From NCBI RefSeq assembly GCF_023515995.1, contig NZ_CP097320.1, positions 4,154,001-4,218,000 of the forward strand: 64,000 bases of DNA, in the 5' to 3' direction. Below the pieces are notes generated by a model. That model did not search any database. It saw only the letters and a list, made by a program, of their open reading frames with translations, and had not been told where the DNA came from. The first letter of the stretch is position 1. The number at the start of each line of letters is the position of its first letter. Both the position numbers and the translations under genes were made by a program. The stretch is from Candidatus Mycobacterium methanotrophicum. Its GTDB lineage: Bacteria; Actinomycetota; Actinomycetes; Mycobacteriales; Mycobacteriaceae. Positions 24,305-32,141 of the stretch are shown here, one piece after another.

Positions 24305-25261
24305 TCACTCGCGGGTGGTGTAGAGGCTGGCGGCTGTGGTGATGGCAAGGGCTACCACGATGATCGCGAGTGCGAGCAAGGTCGGGATCTCAGGAACGTT
24401 GACGTGCTCGCCGCCGTTGATGAACGGCAGATCGTTTTCCCGCAACGCCTGCAACACCAGCTTGACCCCGATGAACAACAAGATGACGCCAAGGCCTTTG
24501 GATAGATAAACCAGCCGCTGCAACAGATTTGCCAGCATGAAGTACAGCTGCCGCAGGCCCATCAACGCGAATACGTTGGCGGCAAACACCAAGTAGGCCT
24601 CGCGGGTGAGCCCGAAAATCGCGGGAATCGAATCCAACGCGAAGAGCAGGTCGGCAACGCCGAGCGCGACGATCACCAGAAACATCGGGGTCATGGACAG
24701 CCGCGACCCCTGGGTGACGTAGAGCTTGAAACCATGCCAGCTGTCGGTGGCGTGCAAGTGGTTTCGAGCGAACTTGACGGCCACGTTCTCCGTGTTCGCG
24801 CCGTGCTTAGCACCGCGGGCCAGTCTGATCGCGGTGTAAACCAGAAATGCGCCGAATACGTAGAAGACCCACGAGAAGCGCTGGATGGCCGCCGCGCCGA
24901 GCGCGATGAAGATGCCGCGGAATACCAGCGCGATCAAGATACCGACGAACAGCGCTTGCCGCTGATAGACCTTGGGCACATTGAGGCTGGTCATGATCAC
25001 GACGAAAATGAACAGGTTGTCGATCGACAGGCTGTACTCGGTGAGCCATCCCGCGAAGAATTCCAGGCCGAACTGCCGGCCATGGGTTTGCCAAGTCCAG
25101 GTTCCGAAGCACACCGCGAGCGCGACATAACCCGACAACGCGATCGCGCAACGGCGCATCGTTGGTTCCCCGGACCGGCGCGCCATAACCGCGACGTCGA
25201 ACAACAGCACCGTCGTCGTCGCGGCCAGAGTGACGACCCATTCGAGCGCTGACACGAACAC
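24305..25261 (-). CDS. TerC-family membrane protein, likely Mn(II) exporter
   Basis: 318 residues, about nine TM helices. Signature sequences: TEYSLSIDNLFIFVVIM and VADLLFALDSIPAIFGLTRE, each with the acidic TerC metal-site motif (S-x-D-N and D-S-x-P). The GTG at 25259-25261 is preceded by CCGGGGG. The 5' leader folds as a yybP-ykoY-type element, which in other bacteria switches on TerC-family exporters when Mn(II) is high. That makes manganese detoxification or supply of exported metalloenzymes the best guess. It occupies the place of Rv3629c. Confidence 0.88.
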   Translation of the reverse strand: MFVSALEWVVTLAATTTVLLFDVAVMARRSGEPTMRRCAIALSGYVALAVCFGTWTWQTHGRQFGLEFFAGWLTEYSLSIDNLFIFVVIMTSLNVPKVYQRQALFVGILIALVFRGIFIALGAAAIQRFSWVFYVFGAFLVYTAIRLARGAKHGANTENVAVKFARNHLHATDSWHGFKLYVTQGSRLSMTPMFLVIVALGVADLLFALDSIPAIFGLTREAYLVFAANVFALMGLRQLYFMLANLLQRLVYLSKGLGVILLFIGVKLVLQALRENDLPFINGGEHVNVPEIPTLLALAIIVVALAITTAASLYTTRE

Positions 25262-25296
25262 AAGAGACCCCCGGTCGTTGGAATGCACAGCAACGC

Positions 25297-25405
25297 CAGA
25301 GGTCTCTCCCACCGTCGCGACCAAAGTCGCAACGGCCCGCGGCGCCGGTCGCCCGGTTGCGGGTGACGTGATGACGACACCGCGGCGCAGGAATACTCCC
25401 CTCTG
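25297..25405 (-). ncRNA. yybP-ykoY (manganese) riboswitch, putative
   Basis: Read on the minus strand, the leader of terC begins CAGAGGGGAGTAT (conserved GGGGAGTA box), continues with GTCGTCATCACG, then GCGACTTTGGTCGC as a hairpin, and closes with GGTGGGAGAGACCTCTG. The ends CAGAGG (25400-25405) and CCTCTG (25297-25302) pair perfectly as stem P1. This order of conserved boxes is that of the yybP-ykoY family known to sense Mn(II). It ends 36 nt before the terC GTG. Covariance scoring was not possible here. Confidence 0.75.
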
Positions 25406-25520
25406 CGCGCCAGTCTGTCAGGTCGCAATCACCCGAGCCTGCACCGGCCACAACCGCGCTGGGGGGCGCTGGGTATTTTCAATGCGTGGTGATGCCCCGC
25501 TGGACCGAAGGGGCATCCCC

Positions 25521-26780
25521 GTGACCGAGGTGGGCCCGACCGCCAATCTCGGCGCCTCCGTCAGTCCCATCGCCCGCGGCAGCGTCGCCCGGGTGGGCAC
25601 GGCGACCGTTCTGACCGCCCTGTGCGGCTACGCCGTGGTCTACTTGGCAGCCCGTGACCTGGCGCCGGCGGGATTTTCGGTCTTCGCGGTCTTTTGGGGA
25701 GCGTTCGGCCTGGTCACCGGGGCGGCCAACGGGCTGCTGCAGGAAACCACCCGGGAAGTCCGCGCCGGAGGCTATACCGAAGTCCTGCCGGGGCGACGGA
25801 CCCATCCACTGCGGGTGGCCGGTCTGGTCGGGCTTGGCGCCGCCTTCGTGATCGCCGTTAGCTCACCGCTGTGGAGCAGCCGGGTGTTCGCCGACGATCA
25901 TTGGCTTTCGGTGGGCTTGCTCAGCGTCGGGCTTGCCGGGTTCTGTCTGCACGCCACGTTGCTGGGCCTGCTGGCCGGGGTCAGCCATTGGACCCAGTAC
26001 GGCGCGCTGATGGTCACCGACGCGGTGATCCGGGTGGCGGTCGCGGTGGCCACCTTCATGATCGGCTGGGGGCTGGTCGGATTCCTGTGGGCCACCGTCA
26101 CCGGCGCGGTCGCCTGGCTGGTGATGATGGTGGCCTCGCCGACAACCCGGACCGCGGCCCGGCTGCTGACCCCGGGCGGCGCCGCGACGTTTCTGCGCGG
26201 GGCCGCGCATTCGATCACCGCGGCCGGTGCCAGCGCGATTCTGGTGATGGGTTTTCCGGTGCTGCTCAAAGCGACCTCCAACCAGCTCGGCACCGACGGC
26301 GGAGTGGTCATTCTGGCGGTCACCCTGACCCGCGCGCCATTGCTGGTGCCGCTGACCGCCATGCAAGGCAATCTGATCGCGCACTTCGTCGACGAGCGCG
26401 CCGAGCGGTTGCGGGCGTTGGTCGCACCTGCGGCGCTGGTCGGCGGAATCGGCGGGCTCGGTGTGCTGGCCGCGGGCGTGGTCGGACCGTGGCTGTTGCG
26501 GGCCGGGTTCGGGCCCGACTACCACGCGGCGGGCGCCCTGCTGGCCTGGTCGACCGCCGCTGCGGTGGCGATCGCGATGCTGACGCTGACCGGCGCGGCC
26601 ACGATTGCGGCTGCGCTGCATCGGGCCTACGCGCTGGGCTGGGTCGGCGCGACGGTGGCAGCGACGCTGTTGCTGTTGTTGCCGCTGCCGCTTGCGACCC
26701 GCACCGTCGTCGCGTTGCTGTGCGGTCCGCTGGTCGGGATCGCGGTGCATCTGGCCGCGCTGTCGCGCGCGGGCGGTTGA
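25521..26780 (+). CDS. Polytopic membrane protein, flippase-like (Rv3630-like)
   Basis: 419 residues with about 12 hydrophobic helices, beginning VARVGTATVLTALCGYAVVYLA; the fold suggests a MOP/polysaccharide-exporter type flippase. It contains VVILAVTLTRAPLLVPLTAM and ends in a row of Ala/Leu-rich helices. I took the GTG at 25521, which has GAAGGGG seven bases upstream; an ATG at 25482 is possible. The ppgS gene follows after 43 bp. The neighbourhood makes export of a polyprenyl-linked sugar for arabinogalactan plausible, but this is inference. Confidence 0.8.
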   Translation: MTEVGPTANLGASVSPIARGSVARVGTATVLTALCGYAVVYLAARDLAPAGFSVFAVFWGAFGLVTGAANGLLQETTREVRAGGYTEVLPGRRTHPLRVAGLVGLGAAFVIAVSSPLWSSRVFADDHWLSVGLLSVGLAGFCLHATLLGLLAGVSHWTQYGALMVTDAVIRVAVAVATFMIGWGLVGFLWATVTGAVAWLVMMVASPTTRTAARLLTPGGAATFLRGAAHSITAAGASAILVMGFPVLLKATSNQLGTDGGVVILAVTLTRAPLLVPLTAMQGNLIAHFVDERAERLRALVAPAALVGGIGGLGVLAAGVVGPWLLRAGFGPDYHAAGALLAWSTAAAVAIAMLTLTGAATIAAALHRAYALGWVGATVAATLLLLLPLPLATRTVVALLCGPLVGIAVHLAALSRAGG

Positions 26781-26823
26781 TCGGCCGACTTGGGCGAACA
26801 GGCGTGTAGCTTGTGGGCTTGAC

Positions 26824-27525
26824 ATGCCCGAAATGCACACTTACAGGCGCGACGTCTGGATCATCGTGCCAGCCTTCAATGAAGCCGGCGTCATCGCCGA
26901 CGTCATCGCCGAGCTGCGCGCGGTTTTCCTCAACGTCGTATGTGTGGACGACGGCAGCAGCGACGACACCGGAGACATCGCGCTGCGGGCCGGCGCGCAT
27001 CTGGCGCGCCACCCGGTGAACCTGGGCCAGGGTGCGGCCATCCAGACCGGTGTCGAATATGCACGGCGCCAGCCCGGCGCACAGGTCTTTGCGACCTTCG
27101 ACGGCGACGGTCAGCACCGCGTCAAGGACCTCGTCAAGATGATCGACCGGCTTTCCGCCGGCGACGTCGACGTCGTGATCGGAACGCGATTCGGTCACGG
27201 CGTCAGCCGGCCTCCGCTGCTGAAACGTCTTGTGCTGCAAACCGCCGCGACGCTGAGCCCGCGCGGCCGCAGGCTCGGATTAACCGATACCAACAACGGC
27301 CTGCGGGTGTTCAACAAGACGGTTGCCGACGGGCTGGACATCACGATGAACGGAATGAGCCACGCTACGGAGTTCATCATGCTGATCGCCGAAAACCGTT
27401 GGCGGATAGCCGAAGAACCCGTCGAAGTGCTTTACACCGAATACTCGAAATCTAAAGGACAGCCGCTGCTCAACGGCGTCAACATCATCTTCGACGGATT
27501 CCTGCGAGGAAGGACGCCGCGATGA
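26824..27525 (+). CDS. ppgS: Polyprenyl-phosphate N-acetylgalactosaminyl synthase (GT2)
   Basis: 233 residues, family 2 glycosyltransferase. IIVPAFNEAGVIADVI, VDDGSSDDTGD (about 42-51) and FDGDGQH (about 92-98) are the nucleotide-sugar and metal motifs; there is no C-terminal membrane anchor. It corresponds to Rv3631/PpgS, which makes polyprenyl-phospho-GalNAc, donor of the galactosamine found on arabinogalactan in slow-growing mycobacteria. The ATG at 26824 is chosen because IIVPAFNE follows at the usual distance. Its stop overlaps the next gene (ATGA), as in M. tuberculosis. Confidence 0.88.
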   Translation: MPEMHTYRRDVWIIVPAFNEAGVIADVIAELRAVFLNVVCVDDGSSDDTGDIALRAGAHLARHPVNLGQGAAIQTGVEYARRQPGAQVFATFDGDGQHRVKDLVKMIDRLSAGDVDVVIGTRFGHGVSRPPLLKRLVLQTAATLSPRGRRLGLTDTNNGLRVFNKTVADGLDITMNGMSHATEFIMLIAENRWRIAEEPVEVLYTEYSKSKGQPLLNGVNIIFDGFLRGRTPR

Positions 27526-27866
27526 ACTGGATCCAGGGTCTGCTGATCACCTCGATCGTTGCATTATTGGTTTACCTGCTGCGGTCTCGTCGCAGCGCCC
27601 AGTCGAAAGCCTGGGTCAAAGTCGGCTATCTGGTTTTCGTGCTGGCCGGTGTGTACGCCGTGCTGCGGCCCAACGACACCACCGTGGTGGCGCATTGGCT
27701 CGGGGTCGACCGGGGCACCGACCTGATGCTCTACGCGCTGATAATCGCTTTCAGCTTCACCACGTTGAGCACCTACTTGCGATTCAAAGACCTGGAGCTG
27801 CGCTACGCGCGACTGGCCCGCGCGGTCGCCTTGGAAGGCGCGCAAACACCCGATGGCGGTCGTTGA
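27522..27866 (+). CDS. DUF2304 small membrane protein (Rv3632-like)
   Basis: 114 residues, three hydrophobic helices (GLLITSIVALLVYLL; VGYLVFVLAGVYAVL; LMLYALIIAFSFTTLSTYL) and a charged C-terminal helix (RFKDLELRYARLARAV). It overlaps ppgS by 4 nt. Its M. tuberculosis counterpart Rv3632 assists PpgS, probably by anchoring the soluble synthase to the membrane. The short cytoplasmic helix would suit such a contact. Confidence 0.85.
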   Translation: MNWIQGLLITSIVALLVYLLRSRRSAQSKAWVKVGYLVFVLAGVYAVLRPNDTTVVAHWLGVDRGTDLMLYALIIAFSFTTLSTYLRFKDLELRYARLARAVALEGAQTPDGGR

Positions 27867-27943
27867 CGTCGACCACACGACAGGTGATCCATTGCGAAGA
27901 CACCCCGATTTCGATCGCAATGGGTTATTCTCAACGTCTTTCG

Positions 27944-28888
27944 CTACCCGGCGTGGGTGTGCCGGAAGTACTCGACGGTACGGTGCACTCCTTCGTCGAG
28001 TGCCACCCGCGGGCGCCAGCCCAAAACCCGTTCGGCCAAACCGATGTCGAGGCAGGACCGTTTCAAGTCGCCCAGCCGCGGCGGATGAAATTCCGGATCG
28101 TCGGGCGCACCGACGGCAGCGGACACCGCTGAATGCAGTTGCCGGTCCGAGGTTTCCACGCCGGTGCCGACGTTGAATCGCTGCCCGCCACCGACCGGCC
28201 CTGACGCCTTGACGAACGCGTCCACCACGTCGTCGACGAAGACGTAATCGCGGGTGTTAGAGCCGTCGCCAAAAACCTTGGTGGGCTTACCGGACAGCAG
28301 CGCCTGGGCGAATATCGCGACCACGCCGGCCTCGCCGTGCGGGTCCTGTCGCGGGCCGTAGACGTTGGCCGGCGCGATGTGCGAACACTCCAGGCCGTAC
28401 AGATGGCGGAACGTGTTGAGGTAGATCTCGCCGGCAACCTTGCCCGCCGCATACGGCGACGCCGGATCGGTGGGCACCTCCTCGCTGGTCGGATACGACG
28501 GCGGGGTGCCGTAAATTGAGCCACCCGACGAGGTGTGCACGATCTTGCGCACACCGGCTGCCCGTGCCGCATCAGCCAGCCGCACGGTGCCGATCACATT
28601 GACCGAGGCGTCGAATTGCGGATCGGCCACCGAGTGCCGCACGTCGATCTGCGCGGCCAGGTGAAACACCACCTCCGGGTGATGCTCGTCGAGGATCGCC
28701 TGCAGATCGGCGGCGACGATGTCGGCGTCGAGGAAGGCAAAGCGGGCATTGTCCGCGAGGTGCTCGATGTTGGTGGCCCGCCCCGATGCAAAGTTGTCCA
28801 GGCCCACGACGCTGTGCCCGTCGCTGAGCAACCGGTCGACTAGCGTCGACCCGATGAAACCGGCTGCCCCGGTGACCAGTGCGCGCAC
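27944..28888 (-). CDS. galE1: UDP-glucose 4-epimerase family protein GalE1
   Basis: Interconverts UDP-glucose and UDP-galactose, supplying galactan synthesis. 314 residues, extended SDR fold: TGAAGFIGSTLVDRLL (NAD loop), HTSSGGSIYG, and the catalytic Tyr-x3-Lys in SPYAAGKVAGE; YGPRQDPHGEAGVV binds the sugar nucleotide. The start is GTG at 28886-28888 (VRALVTGAAG), where relatives begin. It converges with the DUF2304 gene and is divergent, slightly overlapping at the 5' ends, with the next membrane gene. Confidence 0.95.
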   Translation of the reverse strand: MRALVTGAAGFIGSTLVDRLLSDGHSVVGLDNFASGRATNIEHLADNARFAFLDADIVAADLQAILDEHHPEVVFHLAAQIDVRHSVADPQFDASVNVIGTVRLADAARAAGVRKIVHTSSGGSIYGTPPSYPTSEEVPTDPASPYAAGKVAGEIYLNTFRHLYGLECSHIAPANVYGPRQDPHGEAGVVAIFAQALLSGKPTKVFGDGSNTRDYVFVDDVVDAFVKASGPVGGGQRFNVGTGVETSDRQLHSAVSAAVGAPDDPEFHPPRLGDLKRSCLDIGLAERVLGWRPRVALDEGVHRTVEYFRHTHAG

Positions 28889-30683
28889 CGGCCCACCATA
28901 CCGATGGGCCACCCGGATCCCGAACGTCGCGCTCGCCGCTGGCGCGCTGATCGCGGTGCAACTGGCGATCCGGGCGGTGCTGGCGTTTCGGGGCTACTTC
29001 TACTGGGACGACCTGATCCTGGTCGGCCGGGCCGGTACACATGGGCTGCTCTCGCCGGCGTACCTGTTCGACGACCACGACGGCCACGTCATGCCGGCCG
29101 CCTTCCTGGTCGCGGGTGCGATTACCCGGCTGGCGCCGTTGGACTGGATCGGACCGGCGGTCAGCCTGCTGGTGCTGCAATTGCTGGCTTGGCTTGCGCT
29201 GTTGCGGGCACTGCACGTGATCCTGGGCTGGCGACCGGTGCTGCTTGTCCCGCTGACCTTTGCGCTGTTCACCCCGCTCGGCGTGCCGGGGTTCGCATGG
29301 TGGGCGGCGGCGCTGAACTCGTTGCCGATGCTGACCGCGCTGGCCTGGGTCTGCGCCGACGCGATCGTGTTGGTCCGAACCGGAAACCAGCGCTATGCGG
29401 TGACCGGCGTGCTGGTTTACCTCGGCGGTCTGCTGTTCTTCGAGAAGGCCGCGGTGATTCCCTTCGTCGCATTCGCGATCGCCGCACTGCTATGCCACGT
29501 GCAAGGTGACCGCGCGGCGTTGGCGACGGTGTGGCGGGCCGGGCTCCGGCTGTGGGCGGTGTCGCTGGGGCTGACCGGCGCCTGGATCGCGGTCTACGTG
29601 GTGGTGGTCAACCAGCGGAGGTGGAGTTCGGATCTGGCGATGACGTGGGATCTGTTGCGCCGCTCGATCACTCACGGAATCGTTCCTGGTTTGGCCGGCG
29701 GGCCGTGGGCCTGGGCCCGCTGGGCACCCGCCTCACCCTGGGCCACCCCGCCGCTGGCGGTCCAAGTGCTGGGCTGGCTGGTGCTGGCCGCCGCGCTGGG
29801 AGTCTCGCTGGCGCGCAAACGGCACCTTGTGCCGGTATGGCTGACTGCGGCCGGCTACGTGGTTGCCTGCCAGGTGCCGATCTATCTGATGCGCTCATCG
29901 CGGTTCACCGCCCTCGAATTGGCCCAGACGTTGCGCTATTTCCCCGATCTCGTCGTGGTGCTGGCGTTGTTGGCCGCGGTCGGGTTCTGCGCACCCAACC
30001 GTCCGTCGTCACGCTGGCTGGACGCGTCTGTCGGTCGTGCTGTGGTGGCGACGGCGCTGGCGGGGGCGTTCGTGGCGAGCAGTTGCTATTCGACGGCGAC
30101 GTTTCTGACGTCCTGGCGGGATAACCCGGCCCAGCCCTATCTGCAGAACGCGCGGCGCGGCTTGGCCGACGCGCGCGCGGCGTCGAGTGCGCCGTTGCTG
30201 GATCAAGAGGTCGATCCGCTGGTGTTGGGCCGAGTGGCCTGGCCGGAGAACCTGGCCAGCCGCCTGTTCGCGCTGCTGCGCGACCGTCCCGAATTCGCTT
30301 CGGCGACCACGCGATTACGGGTACTGGACAGCTCGGGTCGATTGGCCGACGCGCAGGTGACCTGGGTCCGCACGATGCTGCCGGGCCCCGTGCCGCAGTG
30401 CGGCTACTTCGTTCAGCCGGACCGGCCGGTGCGCCTTGTTCTCGACGGCCCACTGCTGCCGACGGACTGGACCGTCGAGCTCAACTACCTGGCCAACAGC
30501 GACGGCTCGATAACGCTGTCGCTGTCCGACGGGCGCGACACGAAAGTGCCGGTGCATCCCGGGCTCAACCGGGTGTATATCCGGCTGCCCGGCGCGGGCA
30601 ATGCCATCACGGCGCGCGCCGACACGGCCGCGCTCGCGATCTGCATCGCCGCGGGACCGGTGGGCTATGCGCTGCCCAAGTAG
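28872..30683 (+). CDS. Large integral membrane protein (Rv3635-like)
   Basis: About 603 residues. Roughly ten N-terminal helices and a C-terminal soluble beta-rich domain of about 200 residues. The first extracytoplasmic loop has FYWDDLILVGRAG with an acidic DD pair and DDHDGHVMPAAF, the layout of GT-C glycosyltransferases or mannosyltransferase-like proteins. No substrate can be named. The start is not certain: GTG 28872 is in frame but lies inside the divergent galE1 5' end by 17 bp; downstream GTGs would cut into the first helix. Confidence 0.8.
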   Translation: MTSARTGPPYRWATRIPNVALAAGALIAVQLAIRAVLAFRGYFYWDDLILVGRAGTHGLLSPAYLFDDHDGHVMPAAFLVAGAITRLAPLDWIGPAVSLLVLQLLAWLALLRALHVILGWRPVLLVPLTFALFTPLGVPGFAWWAAALNSLPMLTALAWVCADAIVLVRTGNQRYAVTGVLVYLGGLLFFEKAAVIPFVAFAIAALLCHVQGDRAALATVWRAGLRLWAVSLGLTGAWIAVYVVVVNQRRWSSDLAMTWDLLRRSITHGIVPGLAGGPWAWARWAPASPWATPPLAVQVLGWLVLAAALGVSLARKRHLVPVWLTAAGYVVACQVPIYLMRSSRFTALELAQTLRYFPDLVVVLALLAAVGFCAPNRPSSRWLDASVGRAVVATALAGAFVASSCYSTATFLTSWRDNPAQPYLQNARRGLADARAASSAPLLDQEVDPLVLGRVAWPENLASRLFALLRDRPEFASATTRLRVLDSSGRLADAQVTWVRTMLPGPVPQCGYFVQPDRPVRLVLDGPLLPTDWTVELNYLANSDGSITLSLSDGRDTKVPVHPGLNRVYIRLPGAGNAITARADTAALAICIAAGPVGYALPK

Positions 30684-30702
30684 GTCGGCGAGCGTGCGCA
30701 GA

Positions 30703-31731
30703 ATGTCGCGCCAAGCGGCCAAGGCCGGCATCGGATTCACCGCGCTAGACAACGGGTTCGCCGCCGTCGATGATCCCGCCGCGCCGCAGGCGATCTGCGA
30801 TCGGCTCGGCGAAGAGCAGATCGACGCGCTGCTGCGCAAGCGGCTGGCCATCCCGCCGCACCCGTTCACCGCGAGCGACCGGGCCGCGGGCTACCGCTAC
30901 GAGCTCTCGATCCTGCAGGCCGAATTCTCCTTGACCCAGATGCTGGACAAACCCGTGGCGGGCCGGATGTTTTTCGAACACGTCATCCGCGACAACCTCG
31001 ACATCGGCCGCCCCGACCAGGTCGCCTTGGTCTTCGGCCGCCGCCTGATGCGCCGGGGACCACACCGCGCACCCGGTCCATTTCGCACCCGGGTGATCAC
31101 CCAGGGCGTGACCCCCAGCCTGCATGTGGACTACAAGCGCACCCGAATCACGCAGTACCACAAACAAGGGAGAGCGCTACGCACCGAAACCACGATCAAT
31201 GACGCCACCGACTTTTCGATCGGCAAACGGCTGACTAATCTGCCCGCGCTGCGGGAGATCGGCTTTTCCGCCAACCGACGTCTGCTGCACGTCCAACGAC
31301 TCGGCCACGACCCGATCACCGGCGCCGCCGCGCTCGATGCCATCACCGGGGCTATCACCACCGCCACCGGCGCCCGCATCCCCGGACTACGGCTGGCCCA
31401 GCGCCGCAGCCACGCCCTGCTGCAGGCGCTCCTAACATTTGGCTGCCACACCAACGGCTTCACCAACGCCGATCTGCGCGCGCTCACCAGCGAGCTGCGC
31501 GGACTGCCACCCGGTGCGGTCACCGCCGGGCAGATCACCTATGACCTGCGCCGACTCAAATCCCACGGCCTGCACACCGCCCACTTCCTGACCTGCGTGC
31601 ACGACCGACTCCTGCCCACCGGCTTGGCGCACCTCACCGACCACACATGCGCGCCACCTCTGCAGGCAGCTTCCCGCGCCTACAATAGGGCTCTCGAAAA
31701 CCTCAGCAACACACCATTATTCGCTGCTTAA
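30703..31731 (+). CDS. Mobile-type hypothetical protein, probably shortened
   Basis: 342 residues from ATG 30703. It is basic and rich in Arg and His, with VIRDNLDIGRPDQVALVFGR, RVITQGVTPSLHVDYKRTRI and a C-terminal winged-helix-like part. I recall the family from actinobacterial genomes as an uncharacterised, often multi-copy protein of about 500 residues. Here the N-terminal part seems missing: the gene starts 20 bp after its neighbour. About 15-20 residues also appear deleted at RLKSHGLHTAHFLT. In M. tuberculosis this position holds transposase genes, so it is a favoured insertion site. Function unknown. Confidence 0.55.
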   Translation: MSRQAAKAGIGFTALDNGFAAVDDPAAPQAICDRLGEEQIDALLRKRLAIPPHPFTASDRAAGYRYELSILQAEFSLTQMLDKPVAGRMFFEHVIRDNLDIGRPDQVALVFGRRLMRRGPHRAPGPFRTRVITQGVTPSLHVDYKRTRITQYHKQGRALRTETTINDATDFSIGKRLTNLPALREIGFSANRRLLHVQRLGHDPITGAAALDAITGAITTATGARIPGLRLAQRRSHALLQALLTFGCHTNGFTNADLRALTSELRGLPPGAVTAGQITYDLRRLKSHGLHTAHFLTCVHDRLLPTGLAHLTDHTCAPPLQAASRAYNRALENLSNTPLFAA

Positions 31732-31831
31732 GCCCAACCATCTGACCCAGTACGTCAAACTTGACTCAAAATTCCGGCTGTGCCGGATCTAGCGAAGCTA
31801 GTTCTGCTCCCGGGTGGCGGGAGGTGATCAC

Positions 31832-31999
31832 ATGAAAAAGCACAACCCTGTCGGTGGACCAAGCTCCGGGCGAACTCTCGCGGAGGCGGATCTCGCCGCA
31901 CTCGCAGCTGAGGCCGAGCGTGGCTACGACCCTGTCCGCATCACGCGTGCTCCTGTCCTCACAACACCCAGACACCAACTCTCGCCAGCCACCGCATGA
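31832..31999 (+). pseudogene. Truncated ribbon-helix-helix antitoxin, N-terminal part
   Basis: Behind a good ribosome site (GGGAGGTGATCAC) the frame reads MKKHNPVGGPSSGRTLAEAD, LAALAAEAERGYDPV and then an unrelated tail. The GxPLT-D-LAxEAExGYD opening is typical of CopG/BrnA-type antitoxins, which normally continue with a DPELR ribbon-helix-helix that is absent here. No toxin follows; tRNA-Thr is next. About 55 residues could still be translated. Confidence 0.45.
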
Positions 32000-32038
32000 C
32001 GCGACTGATATGTAATCCGTGACTCGACTCATCAGCGG

Positions 32039-32111
32039 AGCCACCTAGGAGAATCGAACTCCTGACCTGCTCATTACGAGTGAGCCGCTCTACCGACTGA
32101 GCTAAGGTGGC
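32039..32111 (-). tRNA. tRNA-Thr (anticodon CGT)
   Basis: Minus strand: acceptor GCCACCT pairs with AGGTGGC; D arm AGCTCAGTCGGTAGAGC; anticodon stem-loop GCTCACTCGTAATGAGC with CGT in the loop centre; T arm with GTTCGATTC. 73 nt, no encoded CCA. It lies between the antitoxin relic and the clamp-loader gene. Confidence 0.95.
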
Positions 32112-32141
32112 GCGCCCCTCGGGGCGGCACGAGTCTACAGG

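Noticed and set aside
25863..26840. 325-codon minus-strand frame over the Rv3630-like gene
   Set aside because: Arg/Gly/Gln-rich shadow of a membrane protein, with no start signal.
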